Assembly (NCBI RefSeq): GCF_001894785.1
Contig: NZ_BCWW01000001.1
Location: 62,001-126,000, forward strand
Direction: 5' to 3'
Source: Rhodococcoides fascians NBRC 12155 = LMG 3623
Lineage (GTDB): Bacteria > Actinomycetota > Actinomycetes > Mycobacteriales > Mycobacteriaceae
DNA length: 64,000 nt
Numbering within the stretch: the stretch's first letter is position 1; each line of letters starts with the position of its first letter. This document shows positions 9,029 to 18,565 of the stretch, piece after piece. The translations under genes were made by a program, and so were the position numbers. Below the pieces are notes generated by a model. That model saw only the letters and a program-made list of their open reading frames with translations. It searched no databases and had not been told where the DNA came from.

Positions 9029-9847
9029 TCAATCCCGCAACATCTTTGCATCACGCGCGAAAGTCGTGACCTCGTCGGTCAACCACACATGCGCCGGAAC
9101 TGCTCCGCCGAGAAGCTCCCGCGCCAGAGCCGGGGAGTCTCCGATCGGGACGTCACTGCCGGCGATGATGATGTTGCCGTAGCGCCTGCCCTTGAGCATC
9201 GCCGGATCGGCGACGATCGCCGTGTGCGGAAATATACTTCCGATGGTCGACGCCTCCTGCTTCGCGAGCGAGAGATCGCGTCGATCACCGCAGTTGACGA
9301 CATACATGCCGCCGGGCGAGAGAACGCGTCGAACATGCTCGGTGAACTCGACGGTGAGCAGCGGGGTCGGAGTTGTGGCTCCGGAGAACACATCTCGCAC
9401 GATCAGGTCTCGGCTGTTCTCGCTCAGCGTCTCGGTGACGGCCCGTGCCTCGCCGACGCGGATACGCAGCAGCGGTGCCCGAGGGAGGTCGAACCATTCA
9501 CGAACCAGCTCCGAGAGCTTCCCGTCGAGCTCCACGACCACCTGACGTGCACCGGGGAACTCGGCGGTGAACGAGCGCGCCAGCGTGCAGGCCCCGCCCC
9601 CGAGATGCAGCGCCCGCAGCGGGAAGGTCGAATCCCACTGCGCACGAACCAGTCCCGAGATCCACCGCATGTACTCGAACTCGAGCACCGTGGGGTCGTT
9701 CATGTCGATGTGCGAACTGGGAACATCGTTGACGTTGACGACCCAGCCGTCGTCCGAGAAGGTGTCGCGGACCAGTTCACAGGTGCCCGAGTCGATTTCG
9801 AACAGGCCGGGCTTCAGCCCTCCAGCGGACTCACGCTTCCTACCCAT
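9029..9847 (-). CDS. Spermidine-synthase-like SAM-dependent methyltransferase
   Basis: 272 residues with a class I Rossmann fold: LRALHLGGGACTLARSF is the nucleotide-binding motif I (GGGA), QVVVELDGKL gives the acidic residue at the end of strand 2, and DLIVRDVFSGATTP and LSPGGMYVVNCGD are later motifs. This resembles fused spermidine synthase-like proteins of actinobacteria that often lack polyamine-specific residues. ATG 9847 is chosen because it overlaps the upstream cupin gene's stop by 8 bp and matches the family N-terminus (KPGLFEIDSGTCELVRD). Probably made with the cupin. Substrate unknown. Confidence 0.8.
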   Translation of the reverse strand: MGRKRESAGGLKPGLFEIDSGTCELVRDTFSDDGWVVNVNDVPSSHIDMNDPTVLEFEYMRWISGLVRAQWDSTFPLRALHLGGGACTLARSFTAEFPGARQVVVELDGKLSELVREWFDLPRAPLLRIRVGEARAVTETLSENSRDLIVRDVFSGATTPTPLLTVEFTEHVRRVLSPGGMYVVNCGDRRDLSLAKQEASTIGSIFPHTAIVADPAMLKGRRYGNIIIAGSDVPIGDSPALARELLGGAVPAHVWLTDEVTTFARDAKMLRD

Positions 9848-10280
9848 GGGAGTCCTCGAGCCGGAAGTCCTCGAAATCGAATCCCGGGGTGACGGTGCAG
9901 CTGACCAAGCTCGGCTCGTCGCCCATCGGACGCGCCCGCTGCCACACCGACGGTGGCACGATCTGCTGCGGAGACTCGGGCGCAACCAGCAGCGTGGTCA
10001 CCTCGCCCGGCTGGGTTCCATCACTGCCCAGGTCGAGTTGCACCGGACTGCCCCGGTGATACAGCCACATCTCGGTGCCGCGGACGGTGTGCCAGGCCGA
10101 CTGCTGACCGGGCATGAGCAGGAACAGAATTGCCGTCCCTGCCGCGCGGGGACCGGGATAACCGTCGGGCAGAGCTGCCTGTGGAATCGTGACCTCGCTG
10201 CGCCAGGTCTCCTTGAACCATCCACCCTCCGGGTGGGGTGCCAGGTCCAGGCTCTGAGCCCAGTCGGGCAACGATGTCAT
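9840..10280 (-). CDS. Cupin_5 (DUF985) family protein
   Basis: 146 residues starting MTSLPDWAQSLDLAPHPEGG. The HPEGGWFKETWRS segment and the AILFLLMPGQQSAWH / GTEMWLYHRGSPVQL strands are hallmark DUF985/cupin_5 features, a single-domain beta-barrel that in some members acts on sugars or has uncertain function. ATG 10280 is preferred over an in-frame upstream start because the conserved domain begins right there. It overlaps the methyltransferase by 8 bp and lies 14 bp after the SDR stop, so TetR-SDR-cupin-methyltransferase probably form one minus-strand transcript. Confidence 0.82.
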   Translation of the reverse strand: MTSLPDWAQSLDLAPHPEGGWFKETWRSEVTIPQAALPDGYPGPRAAGTAILFLLMPGQQSAWHTVRGTEMWLYHRGSPVQLDLGSDGTQPGEVTTLLVAPESPQQIVPPSVWQRARPMGDEPSLVSCTVTPGFDFEDFRLEDSHG

Positions 10281-10294
10281 GCCGGCAAGCCTAG

Positions 10295-10960
10295 TCAGTC
10301 CGTGGCGACCTGAACCCGGAACCTGTCGCGCCCGGTGTGCAGGCTCCACAGCTGCTCGGCGAGAGCCTCCGGGCTCTTCTTCGGATCGCTACCGTCGATG
10401 GCACCACCGATGATCAACTGCGACACCTGGATTCCCTCTTCGGCCAACTCCTCGTTGAGCAGCTGCGCATAGGCGGCCTGGCCTGCGAACGCGATGGATG
10501 TGCCGGTGACCGTACGACCGGGCTTCACGGCAGAGCCGCCGTTGACGAACAAGATCGTGCCCTTGTTCTTGCCGAGGAATCGCATTCCCGGCAGCACCTG
10601 ATGAACGGCGGCGATGGGTCCGTAGATGGAGAACTCGACCGGTCCGACCATGTCGGCCGGGGTGGTCTCGAGCACGGGCCGCATGAAGTCCTTTTGCGGA
10701 AGCGGGCTGTACTGCAGCACCTCGATGGGGCCGAGCGTTTCGGTGACCTGCTCGAGCGCTGCGGCGATGGAGGCCGGATCGCGCACATCGGCGACGAATC
10801 CCTTGGCGGATACACCCTCGGCAGCGAGCTGATCAGCGAGTGCGTCGACACGGGACCGGTTGCGGGATATCAGGCCGACCGAGAAGCCCTCCGCGCCGAA
10901 CTTACGCGCCACTGCTGCTCCGAGACCTGCACCTGCTCCGACTATTGCTATCGATGTCAT
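10295..10960 (-). CDS. SDR-family oxidoreductase lacking the YxxxK active site
   Basis: 221 residues of short-chain dehydrogenase fold: IAIVGAGAGLGAAVARKFG is the glycine-rich cofactor loop, NRSRVDALADQL suits NADP preference, and VADVRDPASI is the D-V adenine-binding motif. The region that should carry the catalytic Tyr-x-x-x-Lys reads QAAYAQLLNEEL, with Leu in the Lys position, and NNAG is replaced by QYSPL. It is therefore a divergent, perhaps non-catalytic, member. Its ATG overlaps the TetR stop by 4 bp (ATGA), so regulator and SDR are translationally coupled. Confidence 0.85.
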   Translation of the reverse strand: MTSIAIVGAGAGLGAAVARKFGAEGFSVGLISRNRSRVDALADQLAAEGVSAKGFVADVRDPASIAAALEQVTETLGPIEVLQYSPLPQKDFMRPVLETTPADMVGPVEFSIYGPIAAVHQVLPGMRFLGKNKGTILFVNGGSAVKPGRTVTGTSIAFAGQAAYAQLLNEELAEEGIQVSQLIIGGAIDGSDPKKSPEALAEQLWSLHTGRDRFRVQVATD

Positions 10961-11658
10961 GTCGAATGCAAGGAGCGAGAATCCTCGACTATTCCGACGA
11001 CCGCCTCGAGCAGGGCTTCCGCACTCTCGTGCAACGCGCTGACATCCGCGGTCCAGCCGAGCACCCGCAGGGCGGCCTCGGCAATCCCCGCCGCATCCAC
11101 CGTCGGGTCGCGCCGTCCGTTCTCGCGGTCAGCACGCGCGTTCACCACGGTCTCCACCAGGCGAAACGGCAGGTCCTCGGTGCCCGGCCGACGCTCGGAA
11201 CCGAGTTCAACCAGCGTGTCCGACGCGATGGCGGCATACAGGCTCATCAATGTGTAGCGGTGGTCTCGAAAGGCCTCGAAACGCTCACTGCGCAGCTCGG
11301 GCAGCAGATAGAGCGCACCCAGATTCCAGGTGGACGCGGCCAGCTGCCCGGCGTCGAAGTAGGCGAGGGCGTACATCTGGGTCGGGGCCTCGGCTCCGGA
11401 ATCGCGGATTCGCTGCGCAACGGCCAACGGCGCGTCGACGGTGCCGCTGAGAAGTGCGTCGAGGATGTCGTCCTTGGTGGCGAAGTGGTGATAGAGCGAG
11501 GCCTGACGCAGTCCGACGGCGTCGGCGATGACGCGGGTCGAGGTGTTGGTGAATCCGCGAGTGGTGAACAGCTCGGCCGAAGCGTCGAGTATTTCCTCGC
11601 GAGCGGTGTCTCCTGCCCGCTTCTTCGTGCTCAGCCGTGGTCTGCCTGCGCCGGTCAT
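10957..11658 (-). CDS. TetR-family transcriptional regulator
   Basis: 233 residues. The N-terminal domain reads AREEILDASAELFTTRGFTNTS followed by VIADAVGLRQASLYHHFATKDDILDALL, the canonical TetR helix-turn-helix. The C-terminal ligand and dimerisation domain is variable and contains no recognised ligand signature. It overlaps the SDR by 4 bp and is divergent from the permease that opens the urea/guanidine operon, with 187 bp between. It is a good candidate to control that operon as well as its own transcript; this is inferred from position only. Confidence 0.92.
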   Translation of the reverse strand: MTGAGRPRLSTKKRAGDTAREEILDASAELFTTRGFTNTSTRVIADAVGLRQASLYHHFATKDDILDALLSGTVDAPLAVAQRIRDSGAEAPTQMYALAYFDAGQLAASTWNLGALYLLPELRSERFEAFRDHRYTLMSLYAAIASDTLVELGSERRPGTEDLPFRLVETVVNARADRENGRRDPTVDAAGIAEAALRVLGWTADVSALHESAEALLEAVVGIVEDSRSLHST

Positions 11659-11692
11659 GACTGCATCTTGTCAGGTCCACGTGACGGTGAGA

Positions 11693-11786
11693 TTTCTGTC
11701 ATCTGATCGAAATAGACGAAACGAGCTTGTTTCACGACGGACACCGCCCGGGAACGGCGGTGCCGAAAACTATCAACTGACAGAAA
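11693..11786. promoter_or_regulatory. Divergent TetR/permease control region with a split inverted repeat
   Basis: TTTCTGTCA (11693-11701) and TGACAGAAA (11778-11786) are perfect 9-bp inverted copies 76 bp apart. Between them is a hairpin CACCGCC-N7-GGCGGTG (11742-11762). A clear ribosome site GTAGGAG precedes the permease ATG 11846. No guanidine-I (ykkC) core could be recognised. The repeats may be two TetR half-sites or binding sites in a loop; untested. Confidence 0.4.
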
Positions 11787-11845
11787 CCCGCCTCGGCGAT
11801 GCAGCGGGCGGTCACTCACCACCCACCTCGCCCGTAGGAGTGAAC

Positions 11846-13393
11846 ATGAGCTCGACAACATTGCCGGCCCCCGGCGCGGGATCGGAACCGGTTCGTACGA
11901 CGGACCATTCGGATCTTGCTGCCCTCGGGTACGACCAGCAGCTGCACCGTAGCCTCGGCAAGTACGCGTCGTTCGCCGCCGGCTTCTCGTTCGTCTCGAT
12001 CCTGACCACCATCTTCCAGCTCTTCGGCCTCGGCTTCAGCTTCGGCGGCCCGGCCTTCTTCCTGACCTGGCCGTTGGTGTTCCTCGGCCAGTTCATGGTC
12101 GCCTTGAACTTCGCCGAACTCGCCGCGCGCTATCCCATCTCGGGGGCCATCTACCACTGGTCCCGGCGCATGGGCGGTGAACTGGTCGGCTGGTTCGCCG
12201 GGTGGTTCATGATCATCGCGCAGATCGTCACCGCCTCCGCCGCCGCGATCGCGTTGCAGGTGGTGCTGCCCAGCATCTGGGGCGGATTCCAGTTCATCGG
12301 TGAGGACACCGCGCTGACCTCGTCGAGCGGAGCAGCCAATGCCGTTGTGCTGGGATCGATTCTGCTGGTACTCACGACCACCATCAACTGCATCGGCGTG
12401 AACTGGATGTCGCGCATCAACAGCATCGGCGTCACCTGCGAGATCGTCGGCGTCATCGCTCTGGTGCTGGTGTTCTTCACCCACGCCGAGCGCGGCCCGC
12501 AGGTGGTCTTCGACACCGGGAGTGCCGGAGCAGATCCCGGCTACATCGGGGCCTGGATCGTCTCGGGTCTGATGGCCGCCTACGTCATGGTCGGCTTCGG
12601 GTCGGCGGGCGAGCTCGCCGAGGAAACCCGCAATCCCCGACGCGTCGCACCGCGCACCATTCGCCTCGCGCTCTCGGCATCGGCACTCGGCGGTGGCCTG
12701 ATGATCGTCGGCGCACTGATGGCCGCACCCAGTCTCACCGACGGTCAGCTTGCGACGCAGGGACTTCCGTACGTCATCGATTCGATTCTCACCTCGCCGT
12801 GGGGCAAGGTCCTGCTCGTCGACGTCGCCATCGCCGTGTTCATCTGCACCCTCGCCATCCAGACCGCAGCCTCCCGATTGATGTTCTCCATGGCCCGCGA
12901 CGGACGACTGCCGGCATCCGCTGCACTGGCCAAGGTCAACTCGCGCACCGGAACTCCCATCGCACCCTCGGTGCTGATCGGCCTGGCCTGCGTGGCCATC
13001 CTCGCCGTGAACGTCGGGAACTCCGCGATCTTCACGACGCTGTCGAGCGTCTGCATCGTGCTCATCTACCTCGCCTACATGATGGTGACCGTCCCGCTGC
13101 TGATCCAGCGACTCAAAGGCTGGCCGCACGGCGGAGCGCAGAAGGACAGCGACGGCGAGAAGCTCTTCACCCTCGGCCGCCTCGGCCTGCCGGTCAACAT
13201 CGCCGCAGTTCTCTACGGCGGGCTCATGGTGGTCAACCTCTCGTGGCCACGAGCCGAAATCTTCGACCCCACCGGCGAATTCCCACTGCTGCGCTGGGCC
13301 GCACCCCTGACCGTCCTCGCAGTGATCGTCGTGGGCATCGCCTGCCTGCCCCGCGGCAAAGCCCACCCGAAGCCCGTCACGATCGGAGCCTGA
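11846..13393 (+). CDS. APC-superfamily permease (probable urea/guanidine or amino compound uptake)
   Basis: 515 residues with about 12 membrane helices, beginning after a hydrophilic leader: YDQQLHRSLGKYASFAAGFSFVSI is the typical start of bacterial amino acid/GABA permeases of the APC superfamily, and GFGSAGELAEETRNPRRVAPRTI is the conserved loop after TM6. ATG 11846 follows the ribosome site GTAGGAG at a good distance. It is the first gene of the operon with UAAP2, UAAP1, the carboxylase part and allophanate hydrolase, so its substrate is probably the compound they degrade. Uptake probably uses an ion gradient. Confidence 0.85.
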   Translation: MSSTTLPAPGAGSEPVRTTDHSDLAALGYDQQLHRSLGKYASFAAGFSFVSILTTIFQLFGLGFSFGGPAFFLTWPLVFLGQFMVALNFAELAARYPISGAIYHWSRRMGGELVGWFAGWFMIIAQIVTASAAAIALQVVLPSIWGGFQFIGEDTALTSSSGAANAVVLGSILLVLTTTINCIGVNWMSRINSIGVTCEIVGVIALVLVFFTHAERGPQVVFDTGSAGADPGYIGAWIVSGLMAAYVMVGFGSAGELAEETRNPRRVAPRTIRLALSASALGGGLMIVGALMAAPSLTDGQLATQGLPYVIDSILTSPWGKVLLVDVAIAVFICTLAIQTAASRLMFSMARDGRLPASAALAKVNSRTGTPIAPSVLIGLACVAILAVNVGNSAIFTTLSSVCIVLIYLAYMMVTVPLLIQRLKGWPHGGAQKDSDGEKLFTLGRLGLPVNIAAVLYGGLMVVNLSWPRAEIFDPTGEFPLLRWAAPLTVLAVIVVGIACLPRGKAHPKPVTIGA

Positions 13394-13399
13394 ACCACC

Positions 13400-14182
13400 A
13401 TGAGCACAGCAACCACCCATTCGGCCAAGGAACACGCGCGGTCCCAGGCGACCCTCGCCCCGGCCCCCGCAGCACCGGAGGGCGTGTCGGAACTGACGTG
13501 GGCAGAATCGGTGCCTGGCGGCAGCTACACCACGAAGGTTCTGGCTCGCGGAACCCGCTTGCGCCTCGTCGACGTCGACGGCGCCGCCTGCGCCAACCTG
13601 CTGCTCTATCGCGTCGACGCACCGTGGGAGCGCCTCAACACCGCCGACACCGTCAAGGTTCCGTGGCAGGCGTACCTGAGCGCGGGCCACCCCCTGCTCT
13701 CGGACCAGGGCCGCGTGCTCGCGACCATCGTCGCCGACACCTCCGGTCACCACGACGCGCTGTGCGGTACTACGTCCACGGCGACGAACATCGCCAAATA
13801 CGGAGTGAGCGGACCGCATTCGTCCGCTCCGGCCGGACGCGAGCTGTTCTCCCTTGCCGCGGCCAAGCACGGACTCGAGCCGCGTGACGTCGGACCATCG
13901 CTGTCGTTCTTCCACGGCGTCACCGTCGACGCGGACGGGAGCCTCGTCAGCACCGGCTCTGCCGGACCGGGCCGCTCGGTGGATCTGCTCATCCACCTGC
14001 CGGTGATCGTGTTGCTCGCCAACACCGCTCACCCACTGAACCCCAGTCCCGAGTACGACACGACGACACTCGACGTACTGGCCTGGCGCGCACCGGAGGA
14101 GCTGCTCACACTCGACAACACCGAGCCGGAATACCAGCGAGCAGTGCAGAACACCGAGAACGCATGGAAGGCAGCGCAATGA
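13400..14182 (+). CDS. Urea carboxylase-associated protein 2 (UAAP2, DUF1989)
   Basis: 260 residues of the DUF1989 family. SVPGGSYTTKVLARGTRLRL and VDGAACANLLLYRVDAPWERLN mark the UAAP2 subtype; TSGHHDALCGTTSTATN holds the conserved His/Cys cluster expected to bind metal. UAAP1 and UAAP2 homologues (CgdA/CgdB) have been shown to form carboxyguanidine deiminase in guanidine-degrading bacteria, turning carboxyguanidine into allophanate. Here it follows the permease by 6 bp and overlaps UAAP1 by 4 bp, so the two would be made together as a heteromer. Function by family and context. Confidence 0.88.
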   Translation: MSTATTHSAKEHARSQATLAPAPAAPEGVSELTWAESVPGGSYTTKVLARGTRLRLVDVDGAACANLLLYRVDAPWERLNTADTVKVPWQAYLSAGHPLLSDQGRVLATIVADTSGHHDALCGTTSTATNIAKYGVSGPHSSAPAGRELFSLAAAKHGLEPRDVGPSLSFFHGVTVDADGSLVSTGSAGPGRSVDLLIHLPVIVLLANTAHPLNPSPEYDTTTLDVLAWRAPEELLTLDNTEPEYQRAVQNTENAWKAAQ

Positions 14183-14805
14183 CTACCAGCACAGTGAACA
14201 CGGTGACAGTGAGAGACGAGATCGCTCCCGCGTTCGGCCCCTGGTCGGCAATCGTCGAGGCCGGCGACGTCCTGACCATCGTCGACCTCTACGGCAATCA
14301 GGCCGTGGACACCCTGCTGTACGCCGCACACGATCACTCACTGCGATACTCCGCGGCCGCGACCGTCACCGCGCAACAGAACCTGTTCCTGACCACCGGA
14401 ACCGTTCTCCGCAGCGATGATTCGACACCGCTGATGACGATCATCGACGATGAGGTCGGCAACCACGACACCGTCGGCGGTGCGTGCTCCAAGGAATCGA
14501 ACACCCTGCGCTACGGCCATCACACCCAGCACCAGCACGCGTGCGTCGAGAATTTCCTCATCGAGGGTTCCAAGTGGGAACTCGGCAAGCGAGATCTGGC
14601 CCCCAACATCAACTTCTTCATGAACGTCCCCGTCGACGCCGACGGCACCCTCGGCATCGTCGACGGTCTGTCGGCCCCCGGTAAGACGCTCTCGCTGCGC
14701 GCAGAGATCGACACCCTGGTGTTGGTCTCGAACTGCCCGCAGATCAACAACCCCTGCAACGGGTTCGAGCCCACCGCAGTGCAGATGATCGTGACGCGAT
14801 CATGA
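14179..14805 (+). CDS. Urea carboxylase-associated protein 1 (UAAP1, DUF1989)
   Basis: 208 residues, the second DUF1989 subunit. [42 protein letters not shown] and [10 protein letters not shown] include the conserved His and Cys residues of this family; [19 protein letters not shown] is the UAAP1 signature. ATG 14179 overlaps the UAAP2 stop (ATGA), and the end overlaps the carboxylase start by 4 bp, so the three genes are translationally coupled. Expected role is the partner subunit of carboxyguanidine deiminase; a role tied to urea carboxylation is the alternative. Confidence 0.88.
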   Translation: MTTSTVNTVTVRDEIAPAFGPWSAIVEAGDVLTIVDLYGNQAVDTLLYAAHDHSLRYSAAATVTAQQNLFLTTGTVLRSDDSTPLMTIIDDEVGNHDTVGGACSKESNTLRYGHHTQHQHACVENFLIEGSKWELGKRDLAPNINFFMNVPVDADGTLGIVDGLSAPGKTLSLRAEIDTLVLVSNCPQINNPCNGFEPTAVQMIVTRS

Positions 14806-16826
14806 CCGCTGTGAACAGTAAGGCCGCCAAGATGACCGTGCAGCGGCCCGGCATGATCACGACCGTGCAGGACTGGCCGGGACGCGTCGGATATTGGAAG
14901 GTGGGCGTGCCGCCGTCGGGACCGATGGACGATCTGTCGTTCCGGCTCGGCAACACCGCGCTCGGCAATCCCGAGGGCGCACCCGGCCTCGAATCGACCA
15001 TGGCCGGACCGGCATTGACGTTCGACGCCGACACCTACGTCTGCGTCACCGGTGCAGCAGTGCCGGTGCGCATCGACGGCCGACCGGCCCCGCAGTGGCG
15101 ACCGGTTCTGGTACCTGCCGGAGCAACACTGGACGTGGGCACCACCACCGGACACGGTCTGCGGGTGTATGTCCTGATCCAGGGCGGCCTCGACGTCGAC
15201 GACTACCTCGGCAGCGCAGCGACATTCACGCTCGGTAAGTTCGGCGGACATCGCGGCGGCATCCTGGGCGAGGGAGACATCATCGGACTGGCCGGCCGCT
15301 CCGACAACTCAGCCGTCCTCGGACCGATCCCGATGGAACACCTGCCGGTGCTGACGTCCAACTGGGACATCGCCGTCACCGAAGGCCCACACGGAGCACC
15401 CGAGTTCTTCACCCGCGACGACATCGACACCCTCTACGCCACCCGCTACGAGGTCCACTTCAACTCCGATCGCACCGGAGTTCGGCTGATCGGACCCAAG
15501 CCGCAGTGGGCTCGCGCCGACGGCGGCGAGGCCGGATTGCACCCGTCGAACATCCACGACAACGCCTACAGCGTCGGGGCATTGGACTTCACCGGCGACA
15601 CCCCGATCCTGCTCGGCCCCGACGGCCCGAGTCTCGGCGGATTCGTCTGTCCTGTCACCGTTGTCGCGGCCGAACGCTGGAAGCTCGGCCAGCTTCGGCC
15701 CGGTGACACCATCCGATTCGTGCCGGTCCGGGCTGCAGCCACCGCGCCGCTGGGATCGCTCGGCCTCGCTCGGCGCGCATCACTACCCGCGGTCTTCTCC
15801 GCCGGCGGTGACGGGGACGACGGCGTCATCGCTCGGCGTGACGCCGATACCTGCGTCACCTACCGGCGATCTGGGGACGACAACGTGCTGGTCGAATACG
15901 GCGACATGAAACTCGACCTCACCCTGCGAGCACGGGTGCACGCGCTGCATCAGCGTGTCGAAGCCATCGCGCCCCGAGGCCTGTTGGATCTGACCCCCGG
16001 CATCCGCTCACTGCAGGTCAAGGTGAATCCCGATGTGCTGTCGATCGATTCGCTGATGGGTCTGCTCGCCGAGGTCGAGGATGATCTTCCTGCCGCCTCG
16101 GAACTCGTGGTCCCCAGCCGTCAGGTTCGGCTCCCGCTCTCGTGGGACGACCCGTCGACCCGCGAAGCAATTCAGCGGTACATGCACGGCGTGCGTGCGG
16201 ACGCCCCGTGGTGTCCCTGGAACATCGAATTCATCAGGCGGATGAACGGACTCGGTTCCGTCGCAGACGTTTTCGATACCGTTTTCGCGGCGGACTACAT
16301 GGTGCTCGGGCTCGGTGACGTGTACCTCGGTGCCCCGGTGGCGACTCCGCTGGATCCGCGTCACCGCCTGGTGACGACGAAGTACAACCCGGCACGCACG
16401 TGGACGCCGGAGAATGCCGTCGGCATCGGCGGGGCATACCTCTGCATCTACGGCATGGAGGGTCCCGGCGGATACCAGTTCGTCGGCCGAACCACGCAGG
16501 TGTGGAACCACAGTGCCACGTACAGCGGAGGCCCGTTCGAGGAAGGAACCCCGTGGCTGTTGCGGTTCTTCGACCGAATCTCCTGGTACTCGGTCGAACC
16601 CGAGGAGCTGATGGACCTGCGCGCGGATCTCGCGGCAGGCCGAGGCGGTGGAGTCGAGATCACCGACGGTGAGTTCTCGCTCGCCGAGCACGAGAACTTC
16701 CTCGAGTCCAACGCCGAATCCATCGCGGAGTTCCGCGCGACTCAGGCCGTGGCCTTCGGGGCCGAGCGGGACGCGTGGTCGGCAGCCGGAGAATTCGACA
16801 AGAGAGGCAAGATCGATGCTGCCTGA
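14802..16826 (+). CDS. Urea/guanidine carboxylase-like protein with only the carboxyltransferase region (AHS2-AHS1)
   Basis: 674 residues. Residues about 10-330 are the AHS2/KipA (PxpC-like) domain ([37 protein letters not shown]). Residues about 360-600 are the AHS1/KipI (PxpB-like) domain ([33 protein letters not shown]). This AHS2-then-AHS1 order is that of the carboxyltransferase part of urea carboxylase, which is about 1200 residues and begins with a biotin carboxylase and ends with a biotin carrier; both are missing, and no A-M-K-M biotin site occurs. No separate biotin carboxylase gene lies in the window. Coupled to UAAP1 (4-bp overlap) and allophanate hydrolase (11-bp overlap). Confidence 0.85.
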   Translation: MTAVNSKAAKMTVQRPGMITTVQDWPGRVGYWKVGVPPSGPMDDLSFRLGNTALGNPEGAPGLESTMAGPALTFDADTYVCVTGAAVPVRIDGRPAPQWRPVLVPAGATLDVGTTTGHGLRVYVLIQGGLDVDDYLGSAATFTLGKFGGHRGGILGEGDIIGLAGRSDNSAVLGPIPMEHLPVLTSNWDIAVTEGPHGAPEFFTRDDIDTLYATRYEVHFNSDRTGVRLIGPKPQWARADGGEAGLHPSNIHDNAYSVGALDFTGDTPILLGPDGPSLGGFVCPVTVVAAERWKLGQLRPGDTIRFVPVRAAATAPLGSLGLARRASLPAVFSAGGDGDDGVIARRDADTCVTYRRSGDDNVLVEYGDMKLDLTLRARVHALHQRVEAIAPRGLLDLTPGIRSLQVKVNPDVLSIDSLMGLLAEVEDDLPAASELVVPSRQVRLPLSWDDPSTREAIQRYMHGVRADAPWCPWNIEFIRRMNGLGSVADVFDTVFAADYMVLGLGDVYLGAPVATPLDPRHRLVTTKYNPARTWTPENAVGIGGAYLCIYGMEGPGGYQFVGRTTQVWNHSATYSGGPFEEGTPWLLRFFDRISWYSVEPEELMDLRADLAAGRGGGVEITDGEFSLAEHENFLESNAESIAEFRATQAVAFGAERDAWSAAGEFDKRGKIDAA

Positions 16827-18519
16827 GGTACGAGAACGAGTTCTGCAGGCGTACAAGCGAATCGCGGAGGTCGACCGACCCGAGGTGTGGATCACCCTGC
16901 GCGACGAGGACGACGTACTGGCCGAGGCGGTGGCGCTCGAACGCGCACTGGAGGCAGGTGCAGATCTGCCGCTCGCCGGCGTGCTGGTTGCGGTCAAGGA
17001 CAACATCGACGTCGCCGGTCTGCCCACTACTGCGGCGTGCCCCGAATTCGCCTACACACCAGCAGTCTCCGCCGTCGCCATCGAGCGATTGACGAGCCAG
17101 GGCGCTCTGATACTCGGCAAGACCAACCTGGACCAATTCGCCACCGGACTGGTCGGCACCCGCAGCCCCTACGGAGCAGTGCGCTGCGCCTGGGACCCCA
17201 CGCTGGTCTCGGGCGGGTCCAGTTCCGGCTCGGCAGTGGCGGTGGCACTGGGGATCGCGGACATCGGAATCGGCACCGACACAGCCGGATCCGGGCGAGT
17301 TCCCGCCGCGTTCCACGGACTCGTCGGCATCAAGGCGACACTGGGGATCGTGCCGAACACCGGCGTCGTTCCCGCCTGCGCCGACTACGACTGCGTCACC
17401 GTTCTGGCCCACGATCTCGACAGTGCCACGGCAGCAATCAAAGTGATGACCGGTCCGACCACCACCGATCCACGCAGCCGGGCCTGGCCCGCCGACGTAC
17501 GACTGGCCGCGTCGCCGGAACCCCGGGTCGCCGTTCCGCGTGCCACGGATCTGGTATCGCTGAGCCCGGCATACCGTCGGGCATTCGAGGAGACGGTCGC
17601 AGGCCTGGCCGAGAAGGGCTTCACCCACATCGAGGTCGATATCTCGGGGCTGCTCGATGCGGCGACACTGCTGTACGACGGAGCCATTGTGGCGCAGCGC
17701 TATTCGGCCGTCGGGCAATTTCTCGACACCGCTCCGGACGGTGCCGATCCCACGGTCGCTGCCATCGTCCGCTCTGCAGCCGGCCCGTCCGCGCACCGGT
17801 ACGTGGACGATCTGGGCACGCTCACCCAGGCCAAGACGGCTGCCCGCGAAATGCTACGAGACGTCGACGGTCTGCTGCTGCCCACCACCACCGAACATCC
17901 GAGTATCGCTGCAGTGCAGGCGGATCCGATCGGTATCAACCGACGCCTCGGCACGTTCACGAACTTCTGCAACCTGCTCGACATGGCTGCGGTGGCCGTT
18001 CCCGGCGCCCCGACGCCCGACGGCACTCCATTCGGAGTGATGTTCGTCGTGCCTGCATTCGAGGATCAGATCGCCGTCGACCTCGCTGCTCGGCTGAGCG
18101 AAGCGCCGTCACCCTCGTTGATCGACGACGGCATCGAGGTGCTGGCCGTCGGGGCACACCTGCGCGGGTTCCCGGTGCACAGCCAACTGACCGATCGGGG
18201 CGCACGGTTCAGCGGCGAGGTGACCACGTCTGCGGACTATCGACTCGTGGATCTGCACACCACACCGCCCAAGCCCGGTCTGGTGCGGCGGGAAGGGGAC
18301 GGCGCACCCATAGCCGGAGAGCTGTACCGGATGTCCGCCGCCGCGCTCGGCACCTTCCTCGCCGGGTTGCCCGCGCCGATGGGCCTCGGTCCCGTCGAGT
18401 TGTCGGACGGACGTTGGGTCACCGGGTTCTGCTGCGCCCACGACGCGGCCGAGAAGGGCACCGACATCACCGAGCACGGCGGTTGGCGCGCCTACCGCGA
18501 TCAGGGGTTACTATCCTGA
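16816..18519 (+). CDS. atzF: Allophanate hydrolase
   Basis: 567 residues. The amidase-signature domain (about 1-430) keeps the full Ser-Ser-Lys triad: K61 in [12 protein letters not shown]135 in SGGSSSGSA and nucleophile S159 in [12 protein letters not shown], with spacing as in known allophanate hydrolases. The C-terminal domain (about 440-567, [17 protein letters not shown] to [17 protein letters not shown]) is the extra allophanate hydrolase domain thought to finish decarboxylation. It converts allophanate to two ammonia and two CO2 (EC 3.5.1.54), the last step of the operon. ATG 16816 overlaps the carboxylase end by 11 bp; no second in-frame start fits the family better. Confidence 0.92.
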   Translation: MLPEVRERVLQAYKRIAEVDRPEVWITLRDEDDVLAEAVALERALEAGADLPLAGVLVAVKDNIDVAGLPTTAACPEFAYTPAVSAVAIERLTSQGALILGKTNLDQFATGLVGTRSPYGAVRCAWDPTLVSGGSSSGSAVAVALGIADIGIGTDTAGSGRVPAAFHGLVGIKATLGIVPNTGVVPACADYDCVTVLAHDLDSATAAIKVMTGPTTTDPRSRAWPADVRLAASPEPRVAVPRATDLVSLSPAYRRAFEETVAGLAEKGFTHIEVDISGLLDAATLLYDGAIVAQRYSAVGQFLDTAPDGADPTVAAIVRSAAGPSAHRYVDDLGTLTQAKTAAREMLRDVDGLLLPTTTEHPSIAAVQADPIGINRRLGTFTNFCNLLDMAAVAVPGAPTPDGTPFGVMFVVPAFEDQIAVDLAARLSEAPSPSLIDDGIEVLAVGAHLRGFPVHSQLTDRGARFSGEVTTSADYRLVDLHTTPPKPGLVRREGDGAPIAGELYRMSAAALGTFLAGLPAPMGLGPVELSDGRWVTGFCCAHDAAEKGTDITEHGGWRAYRDQGLLS

Positions 18520-18526
18520 GCAGCTG

Positions 18527-18543
18527 ACTATCATGGTGATAGT
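18527..18543. promoter_or_regulatory. Perfect inverted repeat, candidate HxlR operator
   Basis: ACTATCA (18527-18533) and TGATAGT (18537-18543) are perfect 7-bp arms around TGG. A third ACTATC half-site lies at 18510-18515, 17 bp upstream, inside the end of atzF. The site is 22 bp before the thioesterase ATG 18566 in the promoter region of the thioesterase/HxlR pair, so autorepression by HxlR is likely. It also argues against starting the thioesterase at the ATG inside the repeat. Confidence 0.5.
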
Positions 18544-18565
18544 TACTCGAGGACAGGCGAGACAC

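Noticed and set aside
11659-11845. Guanidine-I (ykkC) riboswitch before the permease
   Set aside because: No recognisable ykkC core sequences or paired helices in order; only an inverted repeat and one hairpin were found.
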